From an uncultured Bacilli bacterium (GTDB lineage Bacteria; Bacillota_I; Bacilli_A; Mycoplasmatales; Mycoplasmoidaceae): a stretch of DNA of 14,723 nt. The notes beneath the pieces were generated by a model that saw only the letters and a program-made list of their open reading frames with translations, made no database searches and was not told the DNA's origin. The position numbers and the translations under genes are program-made. This document shows positions 1-8,749 of the stretch, one piece after another; position 1 is the first letter of the stretch, and every line of letters starts with the position of its first letter. The stretch is taken from assembly GCA_904501665.1 (NCBI GenBank), contig CAJGBT010000024.1, positions 1-14,723 of the forward strand, in the 5' to 3' direction.

Positions 1-100
1 CCATATCTCACTCAAACTCATATAGTTGTTTAAGTGGAGTGTCAAGCTGTATTTTTTTAATTATCAGTGCGACCTGTGATGGTCTATGTCATTGTCCCAT
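1..100 (-). CDS. Possible partial hypothetical protein leaving the left edge
   Basis: Read on the minus strand with UGA as Trp, this frame is open from a stop at 137-139 to the edge of the window. The first ATG is at 98-100, preceded by a purine-rich GGGGAAG. The predicted residues are mixed charged and hydrophobic (for example RPSQVALIIKK and LKQLYEFEW), as expected of a real protein, whereas the overlapping plus-strand frame is an unnatural Ser/Cys-rich string. The stretch 60-120 is also less A/T-rich than its surroundings. I do not recognise the family. It could be the start of a mobile-element gene or a chance frame, because only about 33 codons are visible. Confidence 0.25.
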
Positions 101-147
101 ATCTTCCCCATTTCTGGGCAATTTATCTCAAACACTCTAATATAAAT

Positions 148-171
148 AAAAAAACTCGGATGTTATCCGAG
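148..171 (-). terminator. Rho-independent terminator-like hairpin
   Basis: A perfect 7-bp stem (CTCGGAT at 155-161, ATCCGAG at 165-171) with a 3-base loop is followed, on the minus strand, by seven T residues (148-154). It is G+C-rich for this genome. No minus-strand gene lies just to its right, so it does not close an obvious transcript. It sits just upstream of the possible minus-strand frame at the left edge, where it could act as a transcription barrier. Confidence 0.5.
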
Positions 172-406
172 AAAGCATTTATCATTTATTGCATATAATT
201 TAAGTAAAATTCTTTTATCTAACTAAATATTTAAAAATCAATTTAGCCATTCACCTTTTTAGGAAATTTAAAATCTAATTTAAGTAAATACCAATTATAA
301 GAATCTATCTTAACTTATAATACATTATTAATTATAACCATATTTTTATAAAAAAAACAAAAGATAAATATAAAATTAATATTAATTTTAAAATATTTAG
401 TTATTT
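172..406. other. A/T-rich intergenic spacer before plsY
   Basis: I see no gene or RNA in this stretch. It is almost entirely A and T. A TATAAT hexamer at 316-321 could be a -10 box for plsY, giving a leader of roughly 80 bases, but no convincing -35 box accompanies it. TATAAT-like strings are common by chance at this base composition. Confidence 0.4.
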
Positions 407-1141
407 ATGACTTTATCAACAATTATCATATTACTTGTATTAGTTGGTGCCTGCCTAGGTTATTTTTTTGGTTGCTTAATGTGGTCAATTATTATTGGTA
501 AGATTTTTTTTAAAAAAGATCCAAGAGACTTTAATTCTAAAAACGCTGGGGCAACTAATAGTTCTAGAATTTATGGCAAAAAAATTGGTCTATTAATTTT
601 GTTGTTAGATATTTTAAAGGGTTTATTACCAACTATTATTATGTGGTTAATTGCAAAATATGGAATCAATATTAGTCAAACTTATATAACATCAGAATTT
701 AATCCTTATTCACTCTGTTATATTGCTGGGTTATTTGGTATTTTTGGGCATTGTTTTCCACTTTTTTTTAAATTTAAAGGTGGAAAGGGTGTTGCTACTT
801 TTGGTGCTTTTTTAATTTCAATCATGCCTTTTGCTGCATTGTGACAATTATTAATTATGATTGGAATTGTTTATTTTTTTCATTATGTTTCATTAGCGTC
901 TTTATTATGTAGTGTAATGAGTTGAGTTTGGTTTTTAGTACCAGGTTTAAATTATAGCTTTGTCTTAAATAGCAATATTAAAGATTTATTAATTATTAAT
1001 GTGTATGGTTCATTATGGTTACTTTTTGTCTTGGCTTTAGTATTTCTTGCAACAATTTTAATTTGAATTAAACACCATAAGAATATTAAAAATTTGCTTT
1101 TGGGTACAGAAAGAAAGTTCTATTTTAAAACAAAAAAATAA
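407..1141 (+). CDS. plsY: Glycerol-3-phosphate acyltransferase PlsY
   Basis: This 244-residue integral membrane enzyme transfers an acyl group from acyl-phosphate to glycerol 3-phosphate, giving lysophosphatidic acid, the first step of phospholipid synthesis after PlsX. Family motifs seen in order: a helix with GCLMWSIIIGK (residues 22-32), DPRDFNSKNAGATN (38-51, the Gly-Ala-Thr-Asn block), a following LLLDILKG (65-72), GHCFPLFFKFKGGKG (114-128, the glycine-rich phosphate-binding loop) and a C-terminal GTERKF matching the family's GTE motif. The chain is hydrophobic with several membrane helices. UGA is read as Trp at codon 146 (842-844) and later; under the standard code it would be cut at 145 residues. 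The ATG at 407 has no evident Shine-Dalgarno sequence, but it precedes the conserved motifs and no better start is visible. Family assignment is secure. Confidence 0.93.
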
Positions 1142-1183
1142 TTTATATATCAATATATAAAAATAGTAAAAAAATAAGTTAGT

Positions 1184-1213
1184 CTTACAAAAAAATTTTT
1201 ATTATTATATAAT
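1184..1213 (+). promoter_or_regulatory. Predicted promoter of the DUF3137-type gene
   Basis: CTTACA at 1184-1189 (four of six matches to a -35 box) and a perfect TATAAT at 1208-1213 are 18 bases apart. Transcription would begin near 1220, leaving a leader of about 25 bases before the ATG at 1245. The plsY stop is at 1139-1141, and no clear terminator lies between, so read-through from plsY is also possible. Confidence 0.45.
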
Positions 1214-1244
1214 TATATGTAGAGTTTATTTGAGAAAGAATCTT

Positions 1245-2858
1245 ATGGCAGACAATAAAGAAAAAGAAAATAACCAAAATAAACTACCAGAAGGTTATGA
1301 TGTTATAGGTGAATATCAAGATAATATTGAACAAAGTTTAGTAGATAATTTGTTTGATTATTTTGGTAGAGCTTTTTATAAACCATCTTCATCTGATAGT
1401 AAAGATAAAATCAAAATTAGAAATTCTTATCTATCTAAATATGATAAAAAGATTTTTAAGTTAGTTAATAAAAAATTTATTATCTATTCTTTAATTACAG
1501 CAATCTTCTTACTTTTAACAATTGCTGGTTTCTTATTATATTATTTCTTTGTAGGTGAAAATGTACAGGCTGTTACAAATAAAGCTGCTGATTTAGCTGC
1601 TAGTAATGATTTAATTAACACACAGTCTGGTTGATTAGCCCTATTTTTAGCTATCTTAATTATTATTTGCTTGTTAGGAGTAACAACAATTTTCTTCTTT
1701 ATCATAACAGTTGTTTGATATTTTAGAACTAATAAGCAATATAATCGCATCATTTCTAAAAATAAAATGTGAAACAAGGCTTTCTATAACTTTGCTAACA
1801 ATTTATCTGAAAGTGGTCTTATTAATGCTATTCAAGCATCAATTCCAAACTTAGTTATAGATAAACACACTCCAGCATTTGATCGTTCAATTTATAACAT
1901 TCATAATCGGATTTATTCATATGCAGATATTCCACAAGATGCACGTCGTACTGATTTTAAATGTTTAAGTTCAGGATTTTATAAAGGAAATGCTTTTTCA
2001 TTAAGTTATTCTGGTTGAGAATGATTTAGAGAAGCAAAGGTAGTTGATGAAAATCAAGAAGGTAGAAATAAAATCAACATTCATGCAAGACGTTCATTAA
2101 GAAGATTTGAAGATAATATTTGTGTTTTAACAATAGATACATTTGCTGAACCAAAATTAAACTTTGTTTTGAATAATCCAGATGGAAAAAATATAAGATT
2201 ACAAAATAAGATCTTTAATAATGTTTTTTCACTAGCTGTTAATAATCCTGATTTAGCTTATACAGTATTTACACCATATGTACAACATACTCTATCTAGG
2301 TGTAAAACTTGAACAGATTCATGTCGTAGCATTAGGCAAGTTATTAAAGAAGGTTCTAAGATTTATGTTGTCTTTGATGGTAAAAAGGATTTCTTTAAAT
2401 TTGCAAGAATTATTGATCCAAGACTAAATTATGTGTTTAACTCAGTACAAGCTAGAACAAATACACTTGTTGACAGAGATCGTCAACTAATTAGAACTCC
2501 ATCAACTGAATTGCTAAAATTAGGTTCATTGGATGAAACCGCTTCTTTAATGACTGAATACATCCTAGAAGAAACTGATTTACTATTTACTGCTTTAGAA
2601 ATGGCAACTTGTTACCCAATGGATAATATCATTGCTAAAAAACGCAAAAATGTTCGTACATTGTATGATGTTTTAGAAGAAAAGAGAAATAATCCAAGTA
2701 ATACTAAATTTAAAACATTAGTTGAATTAAATGATAATTTTAAAGAAGTTGCACAAGAAGATGTTTCTATGAAAAAAAGATCAATTCCAATTTTCAAACC
2801 TTTAGTAAACATTAATATTGATGACTCAAAATCATTAGACAACTCTTTAAAAATATAA
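1245..2858 (+). CDS. DUF3137-type membrane protein
   Basis: A 537-residue protein of unknown function. A hydrophilic N-terminal region (1-77) is followed by two membrane helices at about 78-103 and 130-160, joined by a short loop, and then a large soluble C-terminal domain of about 370 residues. The helix pair with a cytoplasmic tail, and segments such as FNNVFSLAVNNPDLAYTVFTP followed by a KIYVVFDGKKDFFKF strand, resemble the DUF3137 family common in mollicutes and Firmicutes; this is from memory of the family pattern. I chose ATG 1245 over the upstream in-frame TTG at 1230 because GAGAAAG lies at ribosome-binding distance from it. UGA encodes Trp at several places (for example 1632-1634 and 2016-2018). 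The gene stands alone between its own promoter and a strong downstream hairpin. Confidence 0.75.
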
Positions 2859-2887
2859 AATTAAGATATCTATATTTTAAGTCTAAT

Positions 2888-2925
2888 AATAGAGAACAAT
2901 AGCAAAAGTTGTTCTCTATTTCTAT
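2888..2925 (+). terminator. Terminator after the DUF3137-type gene
   Basis: A perfect 12-bp stem (2888-2899 with 2909-2920; core AGAGAACAA / TTGTTCTCT) and a 9-base loop begin 29 bases after the stop codon. The tail is only moderately T-rich (ATTTCTATAT). It separates this gene from the RDD gene, whose putative -10 box overlaps the tail. Confidence 0.65.
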
Positions 2926-2939
2926 ATAATATATAGAAA
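2919..2939 (+). promoter_or_regulatory. Putative -10 box of the RDD gene inside a palindrome
   Basis: TATAAT at 2925-2930 lies 31 bases before the RDD start codon and immediately after the preceding terminator. It is centred in an inverted repeat (TTTCTATAT at 2919-2927, ATATAGAAA at 2931-2939). No clear -35 box is visible because the terminator stem occupies that position. Confidence 0.35.
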
Positions 2940-2961
2940 AAATAATATAGGATTTATTTTT

Positions 2962-3657
2962 ATGTCTATTAATAAATATGAATTGGCTTCTAGTCAACGT
3001 CGTTTTCTACTTAGAATGTTAGAATACTTAATTTTAATAGGATTAAATGTTGTTATTATGTATTTATATACATTTAAAATTATTAATTTTAATAATTATC
3101 AAGCAAACTATAATCATATTTTATTTTCAGTAGCTTTTACATGTGCCTTTATTACTGATTTCATATATTGAAGTATTTATTTTATTGTTATTCCATATTT
3201 TTGCAAAGGATATACTTTATTTGGTAAAGTCTTTAAATTGAAGTTGTATTGTCATCAATCTGAATGGAAATTTATCAATTTTTTAAAAAGGGAACTATTA
3301 TTGTGAATACCTATTAACATATTATTTATTTTAATTGGATTAATATCATTTGCATTTAATGATCCTATTAATTTTTTAGTTTCAATTATTTTAATTAATA
3401 AACAAGATAATAATGTTGTTAAAACTATAGTGGCTACCTTTTTGTTATTTTTAAATATTGTTCTTTTCTTACCAATTGTTTTAGCAATTATTAATTTATT
3501 TTTAAATAACAAGTCTACCACTTTTATTGATCGTTTTAGTCATTTAAAATTACTTTATATGAAACCTTTAACTTCTGAATGTATAAATAATGATAAAGAA
3601 CCAAAGACATATGATTTACCACTTTTAATAGATCCAGATGAACTTGAAAAATTATAA
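2962..3657 (+). CDS. RDD-family integral membrane protein
   Basis: A 231-residue membrane protein with hydrophobic helices at about 17-37, 51-80, 113-135 and 155-183. RDD-like features: an N-terminal RRFLLRMLEYLI (an Arg-rich start to helix 1, with Glu where the family has Asp), the post-helix-2 segment KGYTLFGKVFKLKL (82-95), which matches the family's G-x-T-x-G-K block, and an Asp-Arg pair in FIDRF (188-192). The function of RDD proteins is mostly unknown; some members have been linked to ion transport. The start ATG 2962 has AGGAT upstream at ribosome-binding distance. UGA is Trp at 3169-3171 and again later. The gene converges on the deoxynucleoside kinase gene and overlaps its end by six bases. 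Confidence 0.75.
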
Positions 3658-4323
3658 ATTTTTGTCAATTTCTTTTATTTTTTTATTAATCATCTCAATT
3701 TTTTCTTTTGTTGGAATGCTTGCATCTATTGTAATAAAATCTATTCCATAGGTTAAACATGTTTGTTCTAAAAAATCTACATACACTTCATTTAAATTTT
3801 TAAAATACAATAAATTATTTTCAAAGTTTTCAATTTCAACTTGTCGGTTTCTTTTAAATAATCTCTCAACAAATAAATCCCAATCACTTTTTAAGATAAT
3901 ATAAAGCTTAGGTACACCAACTGAATAAATTAATTCATTTACTTTTTCATGTCACATATTATCATAAAATCCAAATACTACTGGATCAGCTGCCATATTT
4001 TGGTGTGCAAATAATCTATCTTCAAAAATTGTTCTATCAACAATTACATTTTTGTGGTTGTTAACAAAATTTTTATAGTTATCAAATCGTTTTAAGAAAA
4101 AATATAATTGAAAAACACAAGCAGCAATATTTTGTTTTTCATACAAACCTTTTAATAATGATTTTTGGATATCATCATTTTCATCAAGTTCTAATAAAAT
4201 ATCTGAATGGTTTTCTTTGGCTAATGCTTCAACTAATGTTGTTTTTCCTGTAGCAATCATCCCACCAACTGCTATAATATTAGACCTTTTAATTGGTTTA
4301 AATTCTTGTTGTTTTAATTTCAT
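3652..4323 (-). CDS. Deoxyribonucleoside kinase (deoxyadenosine/deoxyguanosine kinase type)
   Basis: A 223-residue P-loop kinase of the dNK family, phosphorylating deoxynucleosides taken from the host to deoxynucleoside monophosphates with ATP. Motifs: Walker A GMIATGKTT (21-29), the substrate-site helix with Glu at 45, the family's Asp-Arg pair in VIVDRTIFEDRLFA (93-106), and the basic lid ERLFKRNR (153-160). The length is normal for bacterial dAK/dGK enzymes. UGA is Trp at codon 124 (3952-3954), where the standard code would truncate it. Base specificity cannot be read from sequence with confidence. No Shine-Dalgarno sequence precedes ATG 4323, and a TATAAT box ends only 10 bases upstream, so the message may be leaderless. 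Its stop overlaps that of the convergent RDD gene. Confidence 0.9.
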
Positions 4324-4333
4324 ACAAATATGA

Positions 4334-4339
4334 ATTATA
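4334..4339 (-). promoter_or_regulatory. Putative -10 box giving a leaderless kinase mRNA
   Basis: On the minus strand a perfect TATAAT occupies 4339-4334, leaving 10 bases to the kinase ATG at 4323. A start site at the usual distance from a -10 box would fall within a few bases of the ATG. No Shine-Dalgarno sequence is present. No good -35 box is visible. Confidence 0.35.
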
Positions 4340-4467
4340 TATGATAAAAAATAAATTTTTAATTTTTGAATTAATAAAAATTATTTTTTTATTAAAAAGT
4401 TTAAAAATAAGCCAATTTATGTTATTTTATATTGCCTTAAAATTGATGTTAATTAGGATTTTAAAAT

Positions 4468-4491
4468 AAGAGAATAATAAAATATTCTTTT
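4468..4491 (-). terminator. Possible terminator after the opp operon
   Basis: AAGAGAATA (4468-4476) pairs with TATTCTTTT (4483-4491), nine pairs including one G-U, around a 6-base loop. Read on the minus strand it lies about 100 bases past the last opp-operon gene and is followed by ATTTT. The stem is mostly A-T and therefore weak. The rest of 4324-4587 is A/T-rich spacer in which I see no gene. Confidence 0.35.
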
Positions 4492-4587
4492 TTCTATAAT
4501 AATGTATTAAGTTTTGACTAAATAAAACATTTAATGGAGTTAGTTTAAATTTTTATTTATACATTGATATATCTATTTAATAAAATC

Positions 4588-5136
4588 CTATGTATATTGG
4601 ATAGCTAACCCTATTATTAGGCATAAAATTGCAATAATAATATAAACAATAAAGGAAATAAGAAACAATTTCTTCGATTTTTGTGTTCTAGTTTTGCTAA
4701 ATTCTTTATATTCTTCAAAATTATTAACATCATTAATTGCATGATCATATACATAAAATTCTAATTTTTGTCTTAATTTAGAAACCTTCATAAATCTAGA
4801 AAACTTTAACAAACTAAAGCTAAAAGCATTTGCAAATCCAGTTCGGCCGATTAGTCATAAAAGATTAAATAAAAAAGGAATAATACCTATACATATTAAT
4901 GAGTTGGTCCATACCTTTTTTTGACAAAAGTATGGATAAAATTTTGTAAAACCAATACTAAAAATACAAATTGTAGAAATAATAAAGAAAAGGGAAATAA
5001 AAATAAAAGGAACAATCCCATTAGGAAATGAATTAGAATGTATTTCACTGCCATTAGTTTTTTTATTTTTTAATGTTAAATTTTTCCCTGATTTAACCTT
5101 AAAACCTTCGCTAAATCCACCATTTACTTTGTTCAT
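4588..5136 (-). CDS. Small three-helix membrane protein (possibly DUF3899-like)
   Basis: A 182-residue protein of unknown function, last in the opp operon. A polar N-terminal 38 residues is followed by membrane helices at about 40-64, 77-97 and 157-180, with a basic, charged stretch at 113-156 between the second and third. The segment GFANAFSFSLLKFSRF after helix 2 recalls DUF3899 proteins of mollicutes and Firmicutes; I hold this only moderately. UGA encodes Trp at 4855-4857, in the middle of the protein, so it is one gene rather than two fragments. The ATG at 5136 has a good TAAGGAG ribosome-binding site 10 bases upstream, inside oppF, and the gene overlaps the oppF end by 13 bases, which implies co-transcription and perhaps coupled translation. 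Confidence 0.7.
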
Positions 5137-7532
5137 TTTAAAATTTGCTCCTTAGTAGCGAAAACAAAATGCTCATTATTTTCATCAACAGAATAAAATT
5201 TTGGTTTATCCTCACTTTTATCATATTCTTTATCATATTCAAGATTATCATTTAAATTAGCTAAATTAACATGGATTTTTCGTAATTCAGGACTAGATTT
5301 AATTAATGATTTTGTATAAGGGTGAATTGGATTTTTAAAAATTATTTTTGTTTCACCTTTTTCAACTATTCTACCTTTATGCATAATAATTAAACGATTG
5401 GAAACATACCTCACCATTGATAAATCATGAGCAATAAATAAAAAAGTTATCCCTAGGGTTTTAGATAAATTTTTCATAATATTAATTACTTGTGCTTGAA
5501 TTGAAACATCAAGTGCAGATATTGGTTCATCAGCAATAATTAGTTTTGGTTTCATAATTAATGCTCTTGCAATTACAATTCTTTGTCTTTGACCACCAGA
5601 AAATTCATGTGGATAACGATAAGCATGTTCATTTTTTAAACCCACATCATTTAATGCTTGATAAACATATTCTCTTGTAATAATTTGTTTCAAAGCATGA
5701 TTATAAATTTTTATCTTATATTTATTAGTTGTCCTAATTTTTTTATAAACATAAATTTCATCTAAATAAGTCTCTAATTCAAAGTCAATAGCTTTAATGT
5801 TTTTTATTTTTGATGATATTTCTTTTTTGATAAAGTTAATTCAATATTTCTTATCATCATCACTTCCTTCTTTAATAAATTTAATAATATTTTTTTTAAT
5901 GATATTAATCTTATTGAAATAGTTCTTTTTACTTTCTTTAAAACTTCTAATACATTGATTAATTTCTTCATTTTGTTTATCTATTAAAGGAATAATTTTA
6001 TTCTTAAAATTTGCATTTTCTTTTTTAACAAAGTCTTCCTTAATTAGGAATTCTTTTTCCAATTTTATTTTAGCTTGATCAAGGATTTGTTTATTAGTTA
6101 AAAACTCACTACTATTAACATATTCTGTTTTAATTTTATGAAGTCTTTGATTTATTTTTTCAATATTATTTTGAATCATTTCTTTACGTTTAATGTTCTC
6201 TGCCTGAACTAAATTAGATTTTTTAATTAATTTTGATTTTAAAATGTCAATTTCATAAAATTCATTAGCTATATTTTTAGTACTTAATACCTTAATATTT
6301 TCAACAATTTTTTCATAAAGTATTCGGTACTCTGAAATAATTTTATATATATTTTTTTTATCATCTTTTTCTAAAGATAATTCATCAATGGTTTCACCAA
6401 TTTTTAAAAGTTTAATAAGATCTAAAATGATATTATTGTATCTAGCTTTAATTTTAAAATCAATGTAAGCTAAGAAGTATTCTAGATCTTCTATACTGAT
6501 GCAATTATTAACATCGAAATTTTTTAAAATATTTAATGTTTCTTTAATCATTAAAATCTTAACTTTTAATAAATGATATTCACTTAAAGAAGTTGTGATA
6601 TTTTTATTTTGACGATAGATATTTAACTCTGTTTTTAAACTATTAATAGTTGCTTGCAAATAATTGATTCCATTACTATGTGATTTGTTATTTAAATTAA
6701 TAATAATTTCTTGAAGTTCCTTTGCTAATTTTTCTTTTTCCTGTTTTAGATCCCAATAATCCTGTGGGGCTTTTAATAGTCTATTTTTTTCATTCAATTC
6801 TTTTTCTAATTCATAATAGTTTGATTCTTCAATATGAATTTTCTTACTTTCTAATTTATTAAGATTAAACCGTACCAAATCTTTAGTTAGTGAATTAATT
6901 TTATAAATTTGTGGAATTAGTATTTTATATGATGACTCAACATCTAATAAAAAACTAGAAAAATTTAAAATTAATGTTTTGATGTTTTTCTCATTTAAAT
7001 CAAAGGACATAATGTTTTTTGCACCTTCTTGAAAAACCTTAGTAGCTGATTGATAAAATGGAATCAAATATTTAGAATTTAAATGATAATCTTGTCATCT
7101 AAATGTGTTTTTAAAATAAGCATTTATTTTTTGACAAATATGAATAGTTTCTTTAACATCCTTGGTTATCACCTTATTAATAAATAATGGCTCTGCAACT
7201 AATGATAAAACATTTTTTCTTGGATTTAATGAAGACATAGGATCTTGAAAAATCATTGACATGTTTTTACACAACCATTTTTTATCCTTTTTATTTAGAT
7301 TCTTATGATTAATGATTTTATTATCAAAGTTAATTAATCCTGATGTTGGTTCATATAAACCAATAATACATTTTCCAGTTGTTGATTTACCAGAACCTGA
7401 TTCACCAATAATACCAAAGAAATCTTTTTCATAAACATCAAAATTGATATCTTCAAGTACTTTAATCAATTTCCCAGATTTAACAAAATATTTTTCTAAA
7501 TTATTAACTGATAATATTTTTTTCTTATCCAT
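5124..7532 (-). CDS. oppF: Oligopeptide ABC transporter ATPase OppF with a large coiled-coil insert
   Basis: An 802-residue cytoplasmic ATPase that pairs with OppD to power peptide import. Walker A GESGSGKS is at 43-50 and the Q-loop FQDPMSSLNP starts at 95. The ABC signature SGGQRQR follows only at 645-651, then Walker B LIIADEP (664-670) and the H-loop His 702. A usual OppF has about 60-70 residues between Q-loop and signature; here there are about 550, an insert of roughly 480 residues rich in Lys, Glu, Asn, Ile and Leu with coiled-coil character. Very long OppF proteins are known in other mycoplasmas. The frame is continuous through UGA Trp codons at 7095-7097 and 5841-5843. The UGA at 5133-5135 is also Trp; the true stop is UAA at 5124-5126. 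ATG 7532 has AAAGGA upstream and overlaps the end of oppD by 8 bases. Confidence 0.92.
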
Positions 7533-8748
7533 TTTTAGTCCTTTGTTTTTTAATGTTAATTGATTTTTTAGCTATTTTAATTTTTGCCATAATTTCTTTT
7601 GGAATTTTTATTTTTAAAGCATTAGGATGTAATAATCAAGTTGCAGCAAAATGAGTTGGTGAAACTTGAAATAAAGCTGGTTCTTTTTCAAAATCAATTT
7701 TCATAGCATATTTATTTCTAAAAGCAAAAGCATCTCCTTTTGGTGGTGATACCATATTTGGAGGTGTACCAGGAATAGATGATAGTTCCTCACCATGTAG
7801 ATTTTCAGGAATTGAACCTATTAGTGCTCATGTATATGGATGACAAGGAAATGTAAGGATATCTTCAACTGTTCCTTTTTCAATAATTTTTCCGGCATAC
7901 ATAACATAAATATAATCACAAACATTAGCAACTAATGCAATGTTATGAGAAATAAAAATAATAGAAATATTTAGTTTATCTCTTAATTTTTTAATTAAAT
8001 CAATAACCTTTGCTTGGATTGTAACATCAAGGGCTGTGGTTGGTTCATCAGCTATAATAACATCTGGTTCTCCAACAATAGTAATGGCTATCAAAATCCT
8101 TTGTCTCATTCCTCCAGAAAATTCATAGGGATAAGAATTAACAGCTTTTTTAGAATCATTAATACCAATAAAATCTAGTACCTCTATCATTCTTTTATAT
8201 ATATTTTGCATTTTTGTATTTTGTTGATATTTCATTTTTGCTTCTTTAATTAATTTATTTTTTTCCTCAGTATTTAATTTAGAATTATTTTTAATTTCAA
8301 AAATATAATTATTCTTTTTTCTTAATTCAGTGATTTTGATAGCATCAATAATTTGATTTTTAATCTTTTTTGTTGGATCCAATGACATTAAAGGATCTTG
8401 AGGAATATATCCAATTTTAGTTCCTCGAATAAAAGGTCATTGTTTTTTCTTAATTGACAAGATATCAATCCCATTTAGATTAATTAAATTAGCAGTTGTA
8501 ATTGCTCCTTCATTAAATCCGATTGTAGATTTAACACTAACTGATTTACCAGAACCTGATTCACCAACAATACCAATAATTTCACCTTTTCTTAAATCTA
8601 AATCAATTCCCCTAACAGCTTGTACATATCCAGACTTAGCTTTAAAGACAACATTTAAATTTCTAATCTTAAGAATTTCTTGTCCTTTTAGTTTATTTTT
8701 TTCCTCTTGATGATAATTGTGTAATGTTAAACTCTTATTTAAAAACAT
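7525..8748 (-). CDS. oppD: Oligopeptide ABC transporter ATPase OppD
   Basis: A 407-residue ATPase, the OppF partner. Motifs: Walker A GESGSGKS (62-69), Q-loop IPQDPLMSLDP (115-125), signature SGGMRQR (211-217), Walker B VIIADEP (230-236), D-loop ALD and H-loop His 268. A Lys/Asn-rich segment at about 141-185 lengthens the helical domain by some 30 residues. The C-terminal extension holds the HPYTWALIGS and PGTPPNM elements typical of OppD/DppD, but the usual Cys-rich tail is replaced by GDAFAFRNKYAM. UGA is Trp at 8437-8439, 7828-7830 and 7636-7638. I chose ATG 8748 over GTG 8757 because AGGTGA lies five bases ahead and the ATG follows the oppBC stop by one base. Confidence 0.93.
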
Positions 8749-8749
8749 A

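Noticed and set aside
3..140. Plus-strand open frame at the left edge
   Set aside because: Its translation is an unnatural Ser/Cys-rich string, as expected from the antisense of the minus-strand frame there.
1541..1777. Minus-strand open frame inside the DUF3137-type gene
   Set aside because: It is an antisense shadow of a gene with clear family features and lacks a convincing ribosome-binding site.
4588..5136. Two small adjacent membrane proteins (4588-4812 and 4855-5136)
   Set aside because: They share one frame and are divided only by UGA (Trp) at 4855-4857, so this is one 182-residue protein.
5124..7532. OppF broken into three pseudogene fragments
   Set aside because: All pieces lie in one frame and are separated only by UGA codons at 7095 and 5841. 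The ATPase motifs are intact in both ends, so the gene is whole.
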